This document shows positions 1 to 8,315 of a stretch of 64,000 nt of DNA, piece after piece (position 1 is the first letter of the stretch; each line of letters opens with the position of its first letter). The notes beneath the pieces were generated by a model. That model was not told where the DNA came from. It did no database searches and saw nothing but the letters and a program-made list of their open reading frames with translations. The DNA lies in NCBI GenBank assembly GCA_035444405.1, contig DAOMOP010000002.1, positions 17,763 through 81,762 on the forward strand, written 5' to 3'. Position numbers and translations under genes: made by a program. This DNA comes from DAOMOP01 sp035444405. GTDB taxonomy: Bacteria; Pseudomonadota; Gammaproteobacteria; Burkholderiales; Rhodocyclaceae.

Positions 1-612
1 CGTCTGCATATCGAGCGTGGTGCGACCGTGTTCGAGCGCGATTCGCAGCCGACCGGCCTGTTCTTCGTCGCCTCCGGCAGCGTCAAGCTGCTCTCGCTCG
101 GACCGAACAATCGTCCGCGGGTGGTCGAGCTGTTCGAGGCCGGCAACATGTTCGGCGAGATCGGCGTGTTTACCGGCGCAGCCTACCGGACCTGGACGCA
201 GGCCATCACCCCGACCGACCTCATCCACATCAGCCGCAACCGCGTGCTGGCGGCCGTCGCCAAGGACCACCAGCTCTCGCTGCGCATGCTCACCGCCGTG
301 GCGGCCCGCACGCAGCGCCTGATCGACAGCATCAGCTGCACGTCGCCGAGCGCCGCGAACGTCCGCGTGGCCGCGTACCTGCTCGAGCTGCAGGAGCGCT
401 CGTCGCGCAGCGACGATCAGGTGATCCTGCCTGCACCGAAGGGGACCATCGCGTCGCTGCTGAACCTGTCGCAGGAGAGCCTGTCGCGGGTGCTGCGTCG
501 CATGCGCGACGCCGGTCTGCTCCGCGTCACCGGACGCCGGATCCGCATTCAGGATCGCGACGGCCTGGTGAGCATGATCGAAAACGACAGCGGCTCGACG
601 CAGCCCGCCTGA
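1..612 (+). CDS. Crp/Fnr-family transcriptional regulator (Dnr/Nnr-like), 5'-truncated by window edge
   Basis: The reading frame is open from base 1, so the N-terminus lies upstream and only the last 203 codons are seen. The visible part has the cyclic-nucleotide-binding-type beta barrel (motif FGEIGVFTG), a long dimerisation helix, and a C-terminal winged helix-turn-helix. The recognition helix reads SQESLSRVLRRM, with the E-xx-SR arrangement that in Fnr and Dnr proteins reads TTGAY half-sites. Such boxes occur in this window before narX, nosZ, nosR and the cytochrome c gene, so this protein is a plausible regulator of them (inference). Whether N-terminal Fe-S cysteines exist cannot be seen, so Fnr, Dnr and Nnr cannot be told apart. 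No promoter is visible. Confidence 0.88.
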   Translation, partial: RLHIERGATVFERDSQPTGLFFVASGSVKLLSLGPNNRPRVVELFEAGNMFGEIGVFTGAAYRTWTQAITPTDLIHISRNRVLAAVAKDHQLSLRMLTAVAARTQRLIDSISCTSPSAANVRVAAYLLELQERSSRSDDQVILPAPKGTIASLLNLSQESLSRVLRRMRDAGLLRVTGRRIRIQDRDGLVSMIENDSGSTQPA

Positions 613-674
613 CGCTCGCCGCCTGGTCCATCCGCATGGCGCGCAGGCGCCGGACGCCGTGCAACGGCAGCGGA

Positions 675-688
675 TTGACAGTTGTCAA
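675..688 (+). promoter_or_regulatory. Fnr/Dnr-type box upstream of narXL
   Basis: TTGACAGTTGTCAA is a perfect inverted repeat of the Fnr/Dnr type (TTGAC-N4-GTCAA). With its centre at -41.5, transcription would start near 723, and TAAAGT at 712-717 falls in the -10 region. The resulting leader before narX is long, about 225 nt. The rest of 613-947 contains no gene I can support. Confidence 0.7.
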
Positions 689-947
689 GGTGCATCGGAG
701 GGCGCGGCTCTTAAAGTCGTCCGGTTCGCCCGCCTGTGCCATGCCCGATTCGCCCCGGCATGGGCGGGTCCTCGTGCGCCCGTCGTCGACCCTGAATCGT
801 CATGCAAGTCCGCCGCCTCCCCTGCTGCCGTCCTCGCTCGAGCCCTTTGTCGCACAAGATGCCTGATCGGATCTTCACGCTCGACCCGGTGTCGGCGCAT
901 GCCGGAACCTCGGCACCGGCGCCGGCTGCCTGCACCGGACGCACGCA

Positions 948-2939
948 ATGAAACAGGCCTGGTCCGAGCTTGCCCGCTCGTGGTCTCTGGCCGGTGCCGG
1001 ACGCCGGCTGTCCACCAAGATCATCGGCATCCTCGTGGCATTCTTCATGGTCGCGCTCAGCGCGATCGGGCTCACGTTGTCGGTGTCATGGAAACTCGAG
1101 GGGGCGGCCGCGGCGATCAACGACACCGGCAGCCTGCGCATCCGCACCTACCGCATCGCCTATCTCCTGGCACGCTCCGATCGCGAGATGGCCGATCCCG
1201 GGCGCTTCGGCCAGCAGTTGCTCCAGGAGCTCGAGGAGTTCGAGATCATCCTGTCGCGGCTGGCAACGGGCGATCCGGTGCGTCCGCTCTTCATACCGCA
1301 GGCCGACGACATTCCCGGCGAGTTTCGCGTGCTCTACGACGACTGGCATCTGCGCATGCAGCCGCTGCTGACCACGCTCGCGGGCGATCCCGATCCCGCG
1401 CGGCTGCGGGCGACGATGACGCCGACCTTCGACGCGACGGTCCGGCGGTTCGTCGACGGCGTCAACGAGCTCGTGTTCCGGATCGAGCGCAACCATGTCA
1501 AGGACATCCAGATCCTGCGCAGCTCGCAGGTCCTGCTGATCGTGCTTGCGATCATCGGCACGGTGGTCCTGATCCGCTACTTCTTCGCCCTCGTGATCCG
1601 GCCGGTGTCGCGGCTCAGCGAAGGGATGCGGCGCATGGAAGCCGAGGACTTCGGCGCGCGCGTCGCGGTGCTGGCCAAGGACGAGTTCGGCGAGCTCTCC
1701 GAAGGCTTCAACCGCATGGCCGCCCACCTGCAGGAGCTCTATGCGACGCTGGAGCACCGCGTCGAGGAGAAGACGCGCACGCTCACCGCGAAAAACCGCG
1801 AGCTCGAGATCCTGTACACGATCAGCGGCTTCCTGCACGAGCCGGGCGATACCGACAGCCTGTGCCGCGGCTTCGTGCGGCGCGTGCAGTCGATGCTCGG
1901 CGCTTCGGCCGGCTCGGTGCGGCTGCTCGACAGCAGCGGCAAGAACCTGTGCCTGACGATCTGCGAGGGGCTCGACGAAACCTTCGTCGACCGCGAGGCC
2001 ATCCTCGCCTGTACCGAATGCATGTGCGGCACCGCCGTGCAGCGCAACGTGACGCTGTTCATGGAACCCGACATGCCGAACGCGGCGATGACGCTGGACA
2101 CGTGCCGGCGCGCCGGATTTCAAGCCGTGTCGGCCACCACGATCACCGTCAACAAGCGCCCGATCGGCATCTTCAACCTGTATTTCCGGGAGGCGCGCAA
2201 CTTCGGCGAATCGGACCGGCAGTTGCTCGAGTCGCTCGGGCAGCAGCTCGGCACGGCCATCGACAACCTGCGCCTGCAGGCGAGCGACCGCGAGTTGGCG
2301 GTCTCCGAAGAACGCACCCTGCTCGCACGCGAGCTGCACGATTCGATCGCGCAGGCGCTGGCCTTCATCAACCTGCAGGTGCAGATGCTCGAGTACGCGC
2401 TCGAACGCGGCGACGCCGCGGAGATGCGCGACATCCTGCAGATGGTGCGCCAGGCGGTTCAGGAGAGCTATGAGGACGTGCGCGAGCTGCTCGTGCATTT
2501 TCGCACGCGCGTCACGCACCAGGATCTCGACACCGCCATCGAGGCGGCGCTGCGCCGGCTGGCCGAGCAGACCGGACTGGCGACCGACTTCGACGTCCAG
2601 GGCGAAGGGCCGGCGCTCGATCCCGAAACCGAGTCGCAACTGCTCTACATCGTGCAGGAAGCCTTCTCGAACATCCGCAAGCATGCCAATGCGCACACCG
2701 TGACGGTGCGGCTGCGCCGCTCGCTCGACGGTTTGAGCGTGACCGTGCGCGACGACGGCGTCGGTTTCCTGGAGGACGAACTGCCGCCCGACGACCGGCA
2801 GGGACATATCGGCCTGCAGATCATGCGCGAACGCGCCTTGCGGGTCGGCGCGCAGGTCGCCGTGCGCTCGGCGCCGGCCAAAGGCACCGAGATCCGCCTC
2901 GAACTCGCCCGCAAACACAAGGAACCCATCGATGTCTGA
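948..2939 (+). CDS. narX: Nitrate/nitrite sensor histidine kinase NarX
   Basis: Membrane sensor kinase that senses nitrate/nitrite in the periplasm and phosphorylates NarL. The 663-residue protein has TM1 (about 24-45), a periplasmic four-helix sensor starting with a P-box-like motif (INDTGSLRIRTYRIAYLL), TM2 (about 190-215), a HAMP domain, a GAF-like central module with the cysteine cluster CTECMC typical of NarX/NarQ, a HisKA_3 domain with phospho-acceptor His464 in RELHDS, and a HATPase domain (YIVQEAFSNIRKHA; DDGVGF). The stop overlaps the narL start by 8 bp, so the genes are translationally coupled. An Fnr/Dnr-type box lies about 265 bp upstream. Start chosen at the ATG that gives the usual short cytoplasmic N-terminus. 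Confidence 0.9.
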   Translation: MKQAWSELARSWSLAGAGRRLSTKIIGILVAFFMVALSAIGLTLSVSWKLEGAAAAINDTGSLRIRTYRIAYLLARSDREMADPGRFGQQLLQELEEFEIILSRLATGDPVRPLFIPQADDIPGEFRVLYDDWHLRMQPLLTTLAGDPDPARLRATMTPTFDATVRRFVDGVNELVFRIERNHVKDIQILRSSQVLLIVLAIIGTVVLIRYFFALVIRPVSRLSEGMRRMEAEDFGARVAVLAKDEFGELSEGFNRMAAHLQELYATLEHRVEEKTRTLTAKNRELEILYTISGFLHEPGDTDSLCRGFVRRVQSMLGASAGSVRLLDSSGKNLCLTICEGLDETFVDREAILACTECMCGTAVQRNVTLFMEPDMPNAAMTLDTCRRAGFQAVSATTITVNKRPIGIFNLYFREARNFGESDRQLLESLGQQLGTAIDNLRLQASDRELAVSEERTLLARELHDSIAQALAFINLQVQMLEYALERGDAAEMRDILQMVRQAVQESYEDVRELLVHFRTRVTHQDLDTAIEAALRRLAEQTGLATDFDVQGEGPALDPETESQLLYIVQEAFSNIRKHANAHTVTVRLRRSLDGLSVTVRDDGVGFLEDELPPDDRQGHIGLQIMRERALRVGAQVAVRSAPAKGTEIRLELARKHKEPIDV

Positions 2940-3609
2940 ACCGATCCGTGTCCTCCTGGTCGATGATCACGCGCTGTTTCGCAGCGGCATCCGCTCGCTG
3001 CTGCAGCGCCACCCGGAGTTCCAGATCGTCGGCGAGGCCGGCGACGGCATGGAGGCGGTCAAGCGTGCCGGCCAGCTGCAACCCGACGTGGTGCTGCTCG
3101 ACCTTCACATGCCGGGGCTGTCGGGCCGCGAGGCGGCCCGCATGATCGCCGAGGAAACCCCGCAATCGCACGTGCTGATGCTGACGGTCTCGGAGGAAGA
3201 GGACGATCTGCTCGAGACGCTGCGCGCCGGCGCCTGCGGCTACCTGCTCAAGAACATCGCCGCCGAGTCGCTGGTCGCGGCAGTGCGCAGCGCCGCCCAG
3301 GGCGAGTCGGTGATCTCGCCGCAGATGATGGGGGCGCTGCTGAAGGGTGTGCGCAGCGGCGCGCCGAAGCCGGCCCCGGCGCCCCCCTCCTCCAGCGAGC
3401 TCGACAAGCTCACGCCGCGCGAACGCGAGATCCTCGGCTGTATCGCCCTCGGTCAAAGCAACAAGGAAATTGCCCGCAATCTCGAGGTTGCCGAGAGCAC
3501 GGTGAAGATCCACGTGCAGAACCTGCTGCGCAAGCTCAAGCTCTCGAGCCGCGTGCAGGCGGCCGTCTACGCCGTCGAGCACGGTCTCGGCCAGCCGCCC
3601 GACGCCTGA
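2932..3609 (+). CDS. narL: Nitrate/nitrite response regulator NarL
   Basis: A 225-residue two-component regulator. The receiver domain has acidic residues D11-D12, phospho-acceptor Asp57 (VVLLDLHMPG) and the conserved Lys (GYLLKN). An Ala/Pro-rich linker (about 140-155) leads to a LuxR/NarL-type helix-turn-helix (LTPREREILGCIALGQSNKE; ESTVKIHVQNLLRKL). It overlaps narX by 8 bp and is the obvious cognate partner. In denitrifiers NarXL activates nitrate respiration genes; the target genes (nar) are not in this window. Confidence 0.92.
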   Translation: MSEPIRVLLVDDHALFRSGIRSLLQRHPEFQIVGEAGDGMEAVKRAGQLQPDVVLLDLHMPGLSGREAARMIAEETPQSHVLMLTVSEEEDDLLETLRAGACGYLLKNIAAESLVAAVRSAAQGESVISPQMMGALLKGVRSGAPKPAPAPPSSSELDKLTPREREILGCIALGQSNKEIARNLEVAESTVKIHVQNLLRKLKLSSRVQAAVYAVEHGLGQPPDA

Positions 3610-3684
3610 ATCGCAAACCCGCCGGCTCCGCAGCTTGGGTCCGCACGATTCGTGCGGAAGCAAGTTGCGGGCGTGCCGCCTCGG

Positions 3685-4017
3685 CTACTGACGGTGAAGC
3701 AATATCGTGATCAGCAGCGAGCTGTCCTCGATGGCCCGCACCGCATGCGGCTCGGCGTCGGCGAGGTAGACGAGCTGGCCCGCGTTCAGCACCTGCGTGC
3801 AGTCGTGGGCCTCGAGCTCGACACGGCCTTCGAGGCACTGAATCGTGATCAAGCCGCTCGCCTCGTGCATCGGCGTGGCCTTGCCGGCCGGCAGAACCAT
3901 GCGGAACACTTCGAAGTGATCCGCACGCACCAGTGTGCTGGACGGCGTATTCGCCACCCTCTCGCCGAGCGGGGCGACGTCGAGGATTTCACCGGATGTT
4001 GCATGTTTGAGAGCCAT
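3685..4017 (-). CDS. Small single-domain cupin protein
   Basis: A 110-residue protein with one cupin fold: motif 1-like PAGKATPMHEASGLITIQCLEGRVEL and motif 2-like GQLVYLADAEPHAV (each about 15-25 residues; short quotes only mark position). Two possible metal-ligand histidines are present (MHEA and PHAV), but the classical HxH of motif 1 is reduced to one His. It starts at an ATG with the ribosome-binding site CAGGAAA and lies 87 bp downstream of sdhB on the same strand, so it may be the last gene of that transcript. Substrate unknown; many such proteins are binding or regulatory rather than catalytic. Confidence 0.75.
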   Translation of the reverse strand: MALKHATSGEILDVAPLGERVANTPSSTLVRADHFEVFRMVLPAGKATPMHEASGLITIQCLEGRVELEAHDCTQVLNAGQLVYLADAEPHAVRAIEDSSLLITILLHRQ

Positions 4018-4104
4018 CGCGTTTCCTGTTTCGTCATGTCGTGTAAACCCGTGCCTGCGCCGTCCGACCTGTCCCGTGCGATCGGCACCGGAACCGATGC
4101 GTCA

Positions 4105-4800
4105 TCATAGCGAGTGCTTCGTGAGCTTCAGACGAATGCGCTCGATCGCGTGTGACGGGCTCAGGTGCTTCGGACATACCTCGGTGCAGTTCATGATCGA
4201 CCGGCAGCGATACAGCCGGTATACGTCGTCGAGAAACTCCAGCCGCGCAGCCGTCGCGGTGTCGCGGCTGTCCGCGATGAAACGATATCCCTGCAGCAGC
4301 GCCGCCGGCCCCAGAAACTTGTCCGGATTCCACCAGTAGGACGGACAGAACCCGCTGCAGCAGCCGCACAGGATGCACTCCCACAAGCCGTCGAGCTCGG
4401 CCCGCTGCTCGGGCGACTGCAGGCGCTCGCGCGCAGGCACCGGGTCGTCGTTGATCAGGTAGGGCGTGACCGCCCGATAGTGGGCGAAGAACTGCGACAT
4501 ATCGACGACCAGATCGCGAATGACGGGAAAGCCGGGCAAGGGTCGCAGAGTGACCGGCTCGCGCAGGTCCGCGATCGGCGTGATGCACGCGAGTCCGTTG
4601 CGGCCGTTGATGTTCATCGCATCGGAGCCGCAGATTCCCTCGCGGCAGGACCGCCGGAACGACAAGCTGTCATCCGCTGCCTTCAGCCGCACCAGCACGT
4701 CGAGCAGCATCTTGTCGCCGTGCTGGAGCGGCACCTCGTAGTCCTGCATGAACGGCGCGGTCCCGGCTTCGGGGTTGAATCGGTACACCGACAGTCGCAT
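4105..4800 (-). CDS. sdhB: Succinate dehydrogenase iron-sulfur subunit SdhB
   Basis: A 231-residue subunit that carries electrons from the flavoprotein to the quinone site at the inner membrane. All three cluster motifs are intact: [2Fe-2S] (CREGICGSDAMNINGRNGLAC spans about 21 residues near residue 53), [4Fe-4S] (CILCGCCSGFCP) and [3Fe-4S]/[4Fe-4S] (CRSIMNCTEVCP). Start set at the ATG that gives the normal SdhB N-terminus MRLSVYRFNPE. It follows sdhD by only 11 bp. The expected sdhA flavoprotein gene, normally between sdhD and sdhB, is absent here and everywhere else in the window. Confidence 0.93.
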   Translation of the reverse strand: MRLSVYRFNPEAGTAPFMQDYEVPLQHGDKMLLDVLVRLKAADDSLSFRRSCREGICGSDAMNINGRNGLACITPIADLREPVTLRPLPGFPVIRDLVVDMSQFFAHYRAVTPYLINDDPVPARERLQSPEQRAELDGLWECILCGCCSGFCPSYWWNPDKFLGPAALLQGYRFIADSRDTATAARLEFLDDVYRLYRCRSIMNCTEVCPKHLSPSHAIERIRLKLTKHSL

Positions 4801-4811
4801 GCCTCGCTCCC

Positions 4812-5156
4812 TCAATTTCCGACGCTGTGCGCCCCGGCCAGCACGAGCACCGTCCACCCCTCGAGCGCCAGCAATCCGCCCGCGACCAGCGCAAGCACGC
4901 CCGCACGCAGCCCGAACGGATGCACGTAGTCGAGAACGACGTCGCGCAGCCCGACCCAGGCGTGCGCGAACAACGCCGTATAGAACAGCAGCAGCGCCAG
5001 CGCACCGGCCGGATGCGCGACGAAGCCGCGCCAGCCCTCGAAGCCCGGTCTGCCGTACAGCAGCAGCCAGGCTGCACCGCCAACGACGCACAGCAGCAGA
5101 TAGAGCGCACTGAGCCGCTGAACGATCCAGGCGCGCTGCCCACCGAGCAGTCTCAC
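4812..5156 (-). CDS. sdhD: Succinate dehydrogenase membrane anchor SdhD
   Basis: A 114-residue protein with three transmembrane helices. It shows the SdhD motif FAHAWVGLRDVVLDYVHP, which holds the haem-ligand region and the Asp-Tyr pair of the quinone site. It begins at GTG, overlapping the sdhC stop codon (GTGA, 5153-5156), which sets the start and indicates translational coupling. It forms the membrane anchor with SdhC and binds haem b and ubiquinone. It is followed directly by sdhB without sdhA. Confidence 0.88.
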   Translation of the reverse strand: MRLLGGQRAWIVQRLSALYLLLCVVGGAAWLLLYGRPGFEGWRGFVAHPAGALALLLFYTALFAHAWVGLRDVVLDYVHPFGLRAGVLALVAGGLLALEGWTVLVLAGAHSVGN

Positions 5157-5533
5157 CAGAGCCCCCAGGCGACGAGCAGCAGCGCGAGGACCACGCCACC
5201 GGCCAGTGCCGCAGCGGCCGTTCGCCGCGCCACCGCGAGCGAAGCGCCGACACCCACGTCCATCAGCAGATGCCGCACACCGGCCAGCAGATGGTGGGCG
5301 AGCGCCCAGCACAGCACCGACGATGCGATGAGCGCCAGCGGCCCGCCGGCCAGATCGAGGAGGGACTCGTACGACGCCTCGCTCGCGACGCTGCGCTCGA
5401 GCGCGAAGACCAGCAACGGCAGCGTCAGCGCGAGCAGCACGCCCGCCACGCGATGCAGGATCGACGCCACGGCGCCGATCGGAAAGCGGATTTTCGACAG
5501 GTCGAGAAAGACCGGGCGGGTCGACGGCCTCAT
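5153..5533 (-). CDS. sdhC: Succinate dehydrogenase cytochrome b556 subunit SdhC
   Basis: A 126-residue protein with three membrane helices. N-terminal motif RPVFLDLSKIRFPIGAVASI leads into SILHRVAG, containing the Ser and Arg of the quinone site, and HHLLAGVRHLLMD holds the haem-ligand His. The start was placed at the ATG preceded by a strong ribosome-binding site (AAGGAGGGCGTG); an upstream in-frame start would add 14 residues. It lies 63 bp after a hemerythrin gene, an unusual neighbour for sdh genes. Confidence 0.9.
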   Translation of the reverse strand: MRPSTRPVFLDLSKIRFPIGAVASILHRVAGVLLALTLPLLVFALERSVASEASYESLLDLAGGPLALIASSVLCWALAHHLLAGVRHLLMDVGVGASLAVARRTAAAALAGGVVLALLLVAWGLW

Positions 5534-5596
5534 CACGCCCTCCTTCGCTGCTTCGACGATTCCCGCTCTGCGCAAGGCAGCCGGGCCGACGGGACG

Positions 5597-6151
5597 CTAG
5601 TCGCCTGACGTCGCCACGATACGGCGGTGCAGCTGCTCGTAGCGCCTGCCGATGGCATCGGCTCCGAACAGCGGGTCGCTGCGAGTCGGTGCGATCGCCT
5701 CGATCGCGGCCCAGTCCGCGGGACTCATCAGCTTGCGTGCGAGGGGAAGAATCATCGACTCTTCGTTGCGCATGTGCTCGCGGAAAAAGCCGATGTAGGT
5801 CGCCGCCGGGGCCTCGACACTGTCGCGCGGCCGCATCGCACCATCGACGATCCCCTGCAGCTCCTCGTGCAGCTGCGTCCCGCTCTGCTTCAGGACGACG
5901 TGCTGCTCGAGCAGGTTCTGCACTGCTTCGCGTGCCTGTGGATCCATGTCCGCCACCTTGCCGAAAACGAGATCTTCCTTGGGATGATGATAGACGTCCG
6001 GATAGTGGGTCATGTAATACATGATGTCGAGCATGAGCTCGTAGTCGGGTGCCTGGGCCTCCTTGAACAGGCGGATCTCGGCTTCGAGCATGTCGAGCAG
6101 TCGCGAGAAATTCTGGTGATCCTGATGCCATGTTTCGATGATCGTGGTCAT
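5597..6151 (-). CDS. Hemerythrin-domain protein (long form)
   Basis: A 184-residue four-helix-bundle protein with the di-iron ligand pattern of bacterial hemerythrins: an N-terminal HQDHQNF, HYPDVYHHPKEDLVF, LEQHVVL, and FFREHMRNEESMILPLA. Members bind O2 or NO or store iron, and near nnrS and nsrR a role in NO or oxygen handling is likely (inference). The ribosome-binding site is GAGGAGG. It lies 124 bp downstream of nnrS, separated by a strong hairpin, and 63 bp upstream of sdhC on the same strand. Confidence 0.85.
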   Translation of the reverse strand: MTTIIETWHQDHQNFSRLLDMLEAEIRLFKEAQAPDYELMLDIMYYMTHYPDVYHHPKEDLVFGKVADMDPQAREAVQNLLEQHVVLKQSGTQLHEELQGIVDGAMRPRDSVEAPAATYIGFFREHMRNEESMILPLARKLMSPADWAAIEAIAPTRSDPLFGADAIGRRYEQLHRRIVATSGD

Positions 6152-6200
6152 GTCGATCCTCCTCGTGGTTCAGCTCGCATACGCGATGCGGATCCAGCGT

Positions 6201-6226
6201 TTGCCGGCGGTGCCGGCCGCCGGCAA
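6201..6226. terminator. Strong hairpin between nnrS and the hemerythrin gene
   Basis: A perfect 10-bp stem (TTGCCGGCGG / CCGCCGGCAA) with a 6-nt loop lies in the 124-bp gap. There is no T-tract on the minus strand, so it may slow or attenuate transcription, or protect the upstream mRNA end, rather than terminate fully. Confidence 0.5.
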
Positions 6227-6275
6227 CATCGTCTTCAGCGTAGATCAGTGTCCGCAGTTGGCAAGTCGGCGCCCC

Positions 6276-7475
6276 TCATCCCGGCTGGCCATCGGCGCGC
6301 GGGCGGATCAGCCACGGGCCGAAACGGTACGCGAAGAGCGCAAAGCCGGCCGCGAAGGCGAGGCCGCTCGCGATCAGCGCCGCTTCGGCCAGGGCGGACG
6401 GGAACGCGGCGACGATGCGCAGCACGGTCGCGGCGAGCACCAGCCAGAACGCCAGTCCGAGCGGCGACGGCACCTCCAGGGCGCGGCCGGTGTGACCCAG
6501 CGCGGTGCGCGTCATCATGCCGATGGTCAGCAATCCGACCCCGCCGACGGCCACGCCGTGCAGCGCGGCGCTGGTGAGCTGCGGCCACCAGGCGTGCGCG
6601 AGGCCGTACATTGCGACGCCGAGCGCCGTGCAGGCATAACCGGCAAACAACACCCACAGCAGCGGACGCGTGGCGACCTGCGGGTGCCACCAGCGCACGA
6701 GCTGTATCAGATTGATCAGACCGGCGCTCACGCCGAGCAATGCGATCAGCGCGCCCGGGCCGTCGATCGCGACGAGAAAGGCCATCGTCAGCGGCGCGAT
6801 CACCGACACCTGCGTGACCACGCGGCCGTTGGTGACCTGCGGGATCTGCAGTGCGCGGCTGGTGAAGAACGCGATCACGCGCAGTCCCATGAAGAAGATC
6901 ACCGTCGCGACGATCAGCAGGCCGACGTGCAGCATATGGCGCGGATCGAGCGCGAGCTGCCCCGCCACGGCGAGATGGAAAGTGAGGTCGGCCGCCGCGA
7001 ACGCGAGCAGGATGGGCGGCACGATGTAATTGCGCACATTGCGCGTACGCACCACCGGTATCGCCAGCAACACGGCGGCGGCGACGAAGAACAGCACCGA
7101 CAGCGCGCCGCCCCACAGATTCGACGACGGCACGGCGAGCAGCACGATGCGTGCGCCCAGCCACAACGCCGCCAGCCCACCCAGCACCGCGCCACGCACC
7201 GGCGGTCGTCCGGTCCAGGTCGCCACGGCAGTGAGCAGAAAGCCCACGATGATCGCCCCCGCATAGCCCCAGATCATCTCGTGGCCGTGCCACAGAAAAC
7301 CTGGAAGCGCCTGCGTGCCGCCGATGCCGAAGGCCCATGCGCCGATGAAGAGTACGGCCTGGATGGCGGCGAGCAGATAGAACGGCCGAAAGGCCATGGA
7401 CAGAAAAGCGCGCCAGCTCGGGCGCAACACGCCGGGCGGGCGCCTGGGTTCGTCGATGCGGATCAGAATCGCCAT
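6276..7475 (-). CDS. nnrS: NnrS family membrane haem-copper protein
   Basis: A 399-residue integral membrane protein with about 12 transmembrane helices. It has NnrS features: SMAFRPFYLLAAIQAVLF at the N-terminus, LPGFLWHGHEMIWGYAGAII, FFTSRALQIPQ and HGVAVGGVGLLTIGMMTRTA. NnrS relieves nitrosative stress, protecting against NO-related iron complexes in Vibrio and Rhodobacter-type bacteria. The start (ATG with AAGGTAG upstream) is 4 bp after the stop of the preceding hemerythrin-like gene, so the two are co-translated. The operon starts at an NsrR-type operator near 8287. Confidence 0.9.
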   Translation of the reverse strand: MAILIRIDEPRRPPGVLRPSWRAFLSMAFRPFYLLAAIQAVLFIGAWAFGIGGTQALPGFLWHGHEMIWGYAGAIIVGFLLTAVATWTGRPPVRGAVLGGLAALWLGARIVLLAVPSSNLWGGALSVLFFVAAAVLLAIPVVRTRNVRNYIVPPILLAFAAADLTFHLAVAGQLALDPRHMLHVGLLIVATVIFFMGLRVIAFFTSRALQIPQVTNGRVVTQVSVIAPLTMAFLVAIDGPGALIALLGVSAGLINLIQLVRWWHPQVATRPLLWVLFAGYACTALGVAMYGLAHAWWPQLTSAALHGVAVGGVGLLTIGMMTRTALGHTGRALEVPSPLGLAFWLVLAATVLRIVAAFPSALAEAALIASGLAFAAGFALFAYRFGPWLIRPRADGQPG

Positions 7476-7479
7476 CGGG

Positions 7480-7968
7480 CTACCTTGCATGGATCGAATT
7501 GCGGTGGGCGTGCTCGGCACGAACGCCCTCGCCGAAATGCGCGCGGGTTGCTGCGTCGCTTGCCCGGCAGGCCGGCGGCGCCATGACGGCACGCTCGCCG
7601 GACGCGCGCCAGTAGTCCTCGAGGCGCGGAAACATCACGCGCTCCTCGAAACGCACATGGGCCTCGAGCAGTGTTCCGAGGCGCTCGAGCGCTGCCGCCT
7701 CGTCGCTGCGCTCGAGCAGCGCGCGCAGCGCGACGTGCTCGTGCATCAGCTGGCTGGCCAGCTCCGGCGCACAGGCGCGCAGAATCGGCAGCAGCCTCAC
7801 TTCCTCTTCGTCGAAATGCTGTTCGAGCTCGGCATGCAGGGAACGAACCGACGCGCCCGCCGCCGCGAGGGCCTCGCTCGAGCCATGCGCGAGGCGCAGG
7901 CGCCGCGCCAGCGTGAGGGCCGTGTGGTGCTCGCGCGACAGCTCGATGAGTCGTTCGTCCCGTCTCAT
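7480..7968 (-). CDS. Hemerythrin-like domain protein
   Basis: A 162-residue helical protein with the spaced His/Glu ligands of hemerythrin HHE domains: LSREHHTALTLARRL, LHAELEQHFDEEEVRLLPIL, LMHEHVALRALL and LEAHVRFEERVMFPRLE. Start placed at the ATG behind GAGGGGCGGG; an in-frame TTG would add six residues. It sits between the DUF2249 gene and nnrS in a compact three-gene operon, consistent with NO or O2 binding, or iron delivery for Fe-S repair (inference from the family and NsrR context). Confidence 0.85.
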   Translation of the reverse strand: MRRDERLIELSREHHTALTLARRLRLAHGSSEALAAAGASVRSLHAELEQHFDEEEVRLLPILRACAPELASQLMHEHVALRALLERSDEAAALERLGTLLEAHVRFEERVMFPRLEDYWRASGERAVMAPPACRASDAATRAHFGEGVRAEHAHRNSIHAR

Positions 7969-7978
7969 TGCCCGCCCC

Positions 7979-8239
7979 TCACGCAACCACGGTGAAGTCG
8001 ATCACGACGCCGTCCTCGTCGCGTGCGCGATAGACGACCTCGACGGCGTCGCCGAAGTGCGTGGCGATCTGGTTCAGCAGCGGAATCGGGTCGTGGTCGT
8101 TGTGAAAGCGCATCGTCTCGCCCGGGTGCAGCGCGGCCAGGGCGCCGAAGATCGCCGCATGGCGAAAACGCTTGGCGATGCCCGAGGCGTCGAAGTGGTA
8201 GGGCGGGTTGCCGGCTTGCGGCAGACTACAGCTGTGCAT
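7979..8239 (-). CDS. DUF2249 domain protein
   Basis: An 86-residue protein of the DUF2249/SirA-like fold (motifs HFDASGIAKRFRHAAIF; GETMRFHNDHDPIPLL). The family is common beside hemerythrins, nnrS and denitrification genes, but its biochemical role is unknown. It is the first gene of the operon DUF2249-hemerythrin-nnrS. The ribosome-binding site is GGAGAATCACG, and the promoter at 8287-8315 is covered by two NsrR-type operators, so repression by NsrR and release by NO is expected. Confidence 0.8.
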   Translation of the reverse strand: MHSCSLPQAGNPPYHFDASGIAKRFRHAAIFGALAALHPGETMRFHNDHDPIPLLNQIATHFGDAVEVVYRARDEDGVVIDFTVVA

Positions 8240-8280
8240 CGTGATTCTCCGTCGGGTTGGTTGGGGGCAGCGCGAAACTG

Positions 8281-8303
8281 AAGATGACTATAGTTTGACT
8301 CTT
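8281..8303. promoter_or_regulatory. NsrR-type operator 1 (nsrR / DUF2249 intergenic region)
   Basis: Inverted half-sites AAGATGAC and TGACTCTT are separated by 7 nt, the geometry of NsrR sites (AAGATGCA-N7-TGCATCTT). Each half matches 6 of 8 consensus positions. The site covers the -10 hexamer of the minus-strand promoter. Confidence 0.65.
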
Positions 8304-8315
8304 TTTAAGAGTCAA
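8287..8315 (-). promoter_or_regulatory. Sigma-70 promoter for the DUF2249-hemerythrin-nnrS operon
   Basis: On the minus strand TTGACT (8315-8310) and TATAGT (8292-8287) are 17 bp apart, near-consensus -35 and -10 elements. Transcription would begin near 8280, about 40 bp before the DUF2249 start. Both elements lie within NsrR-type operators, as expected for a repressed promoter. Confidence 0.72.

Noticed and set aside
613..947. Small open frames between the Crp/Fnr gene and narX
   Set aside because: No ribosome-binding site or recognisable motif; the Fnr/Dnr box and leader account for the region.
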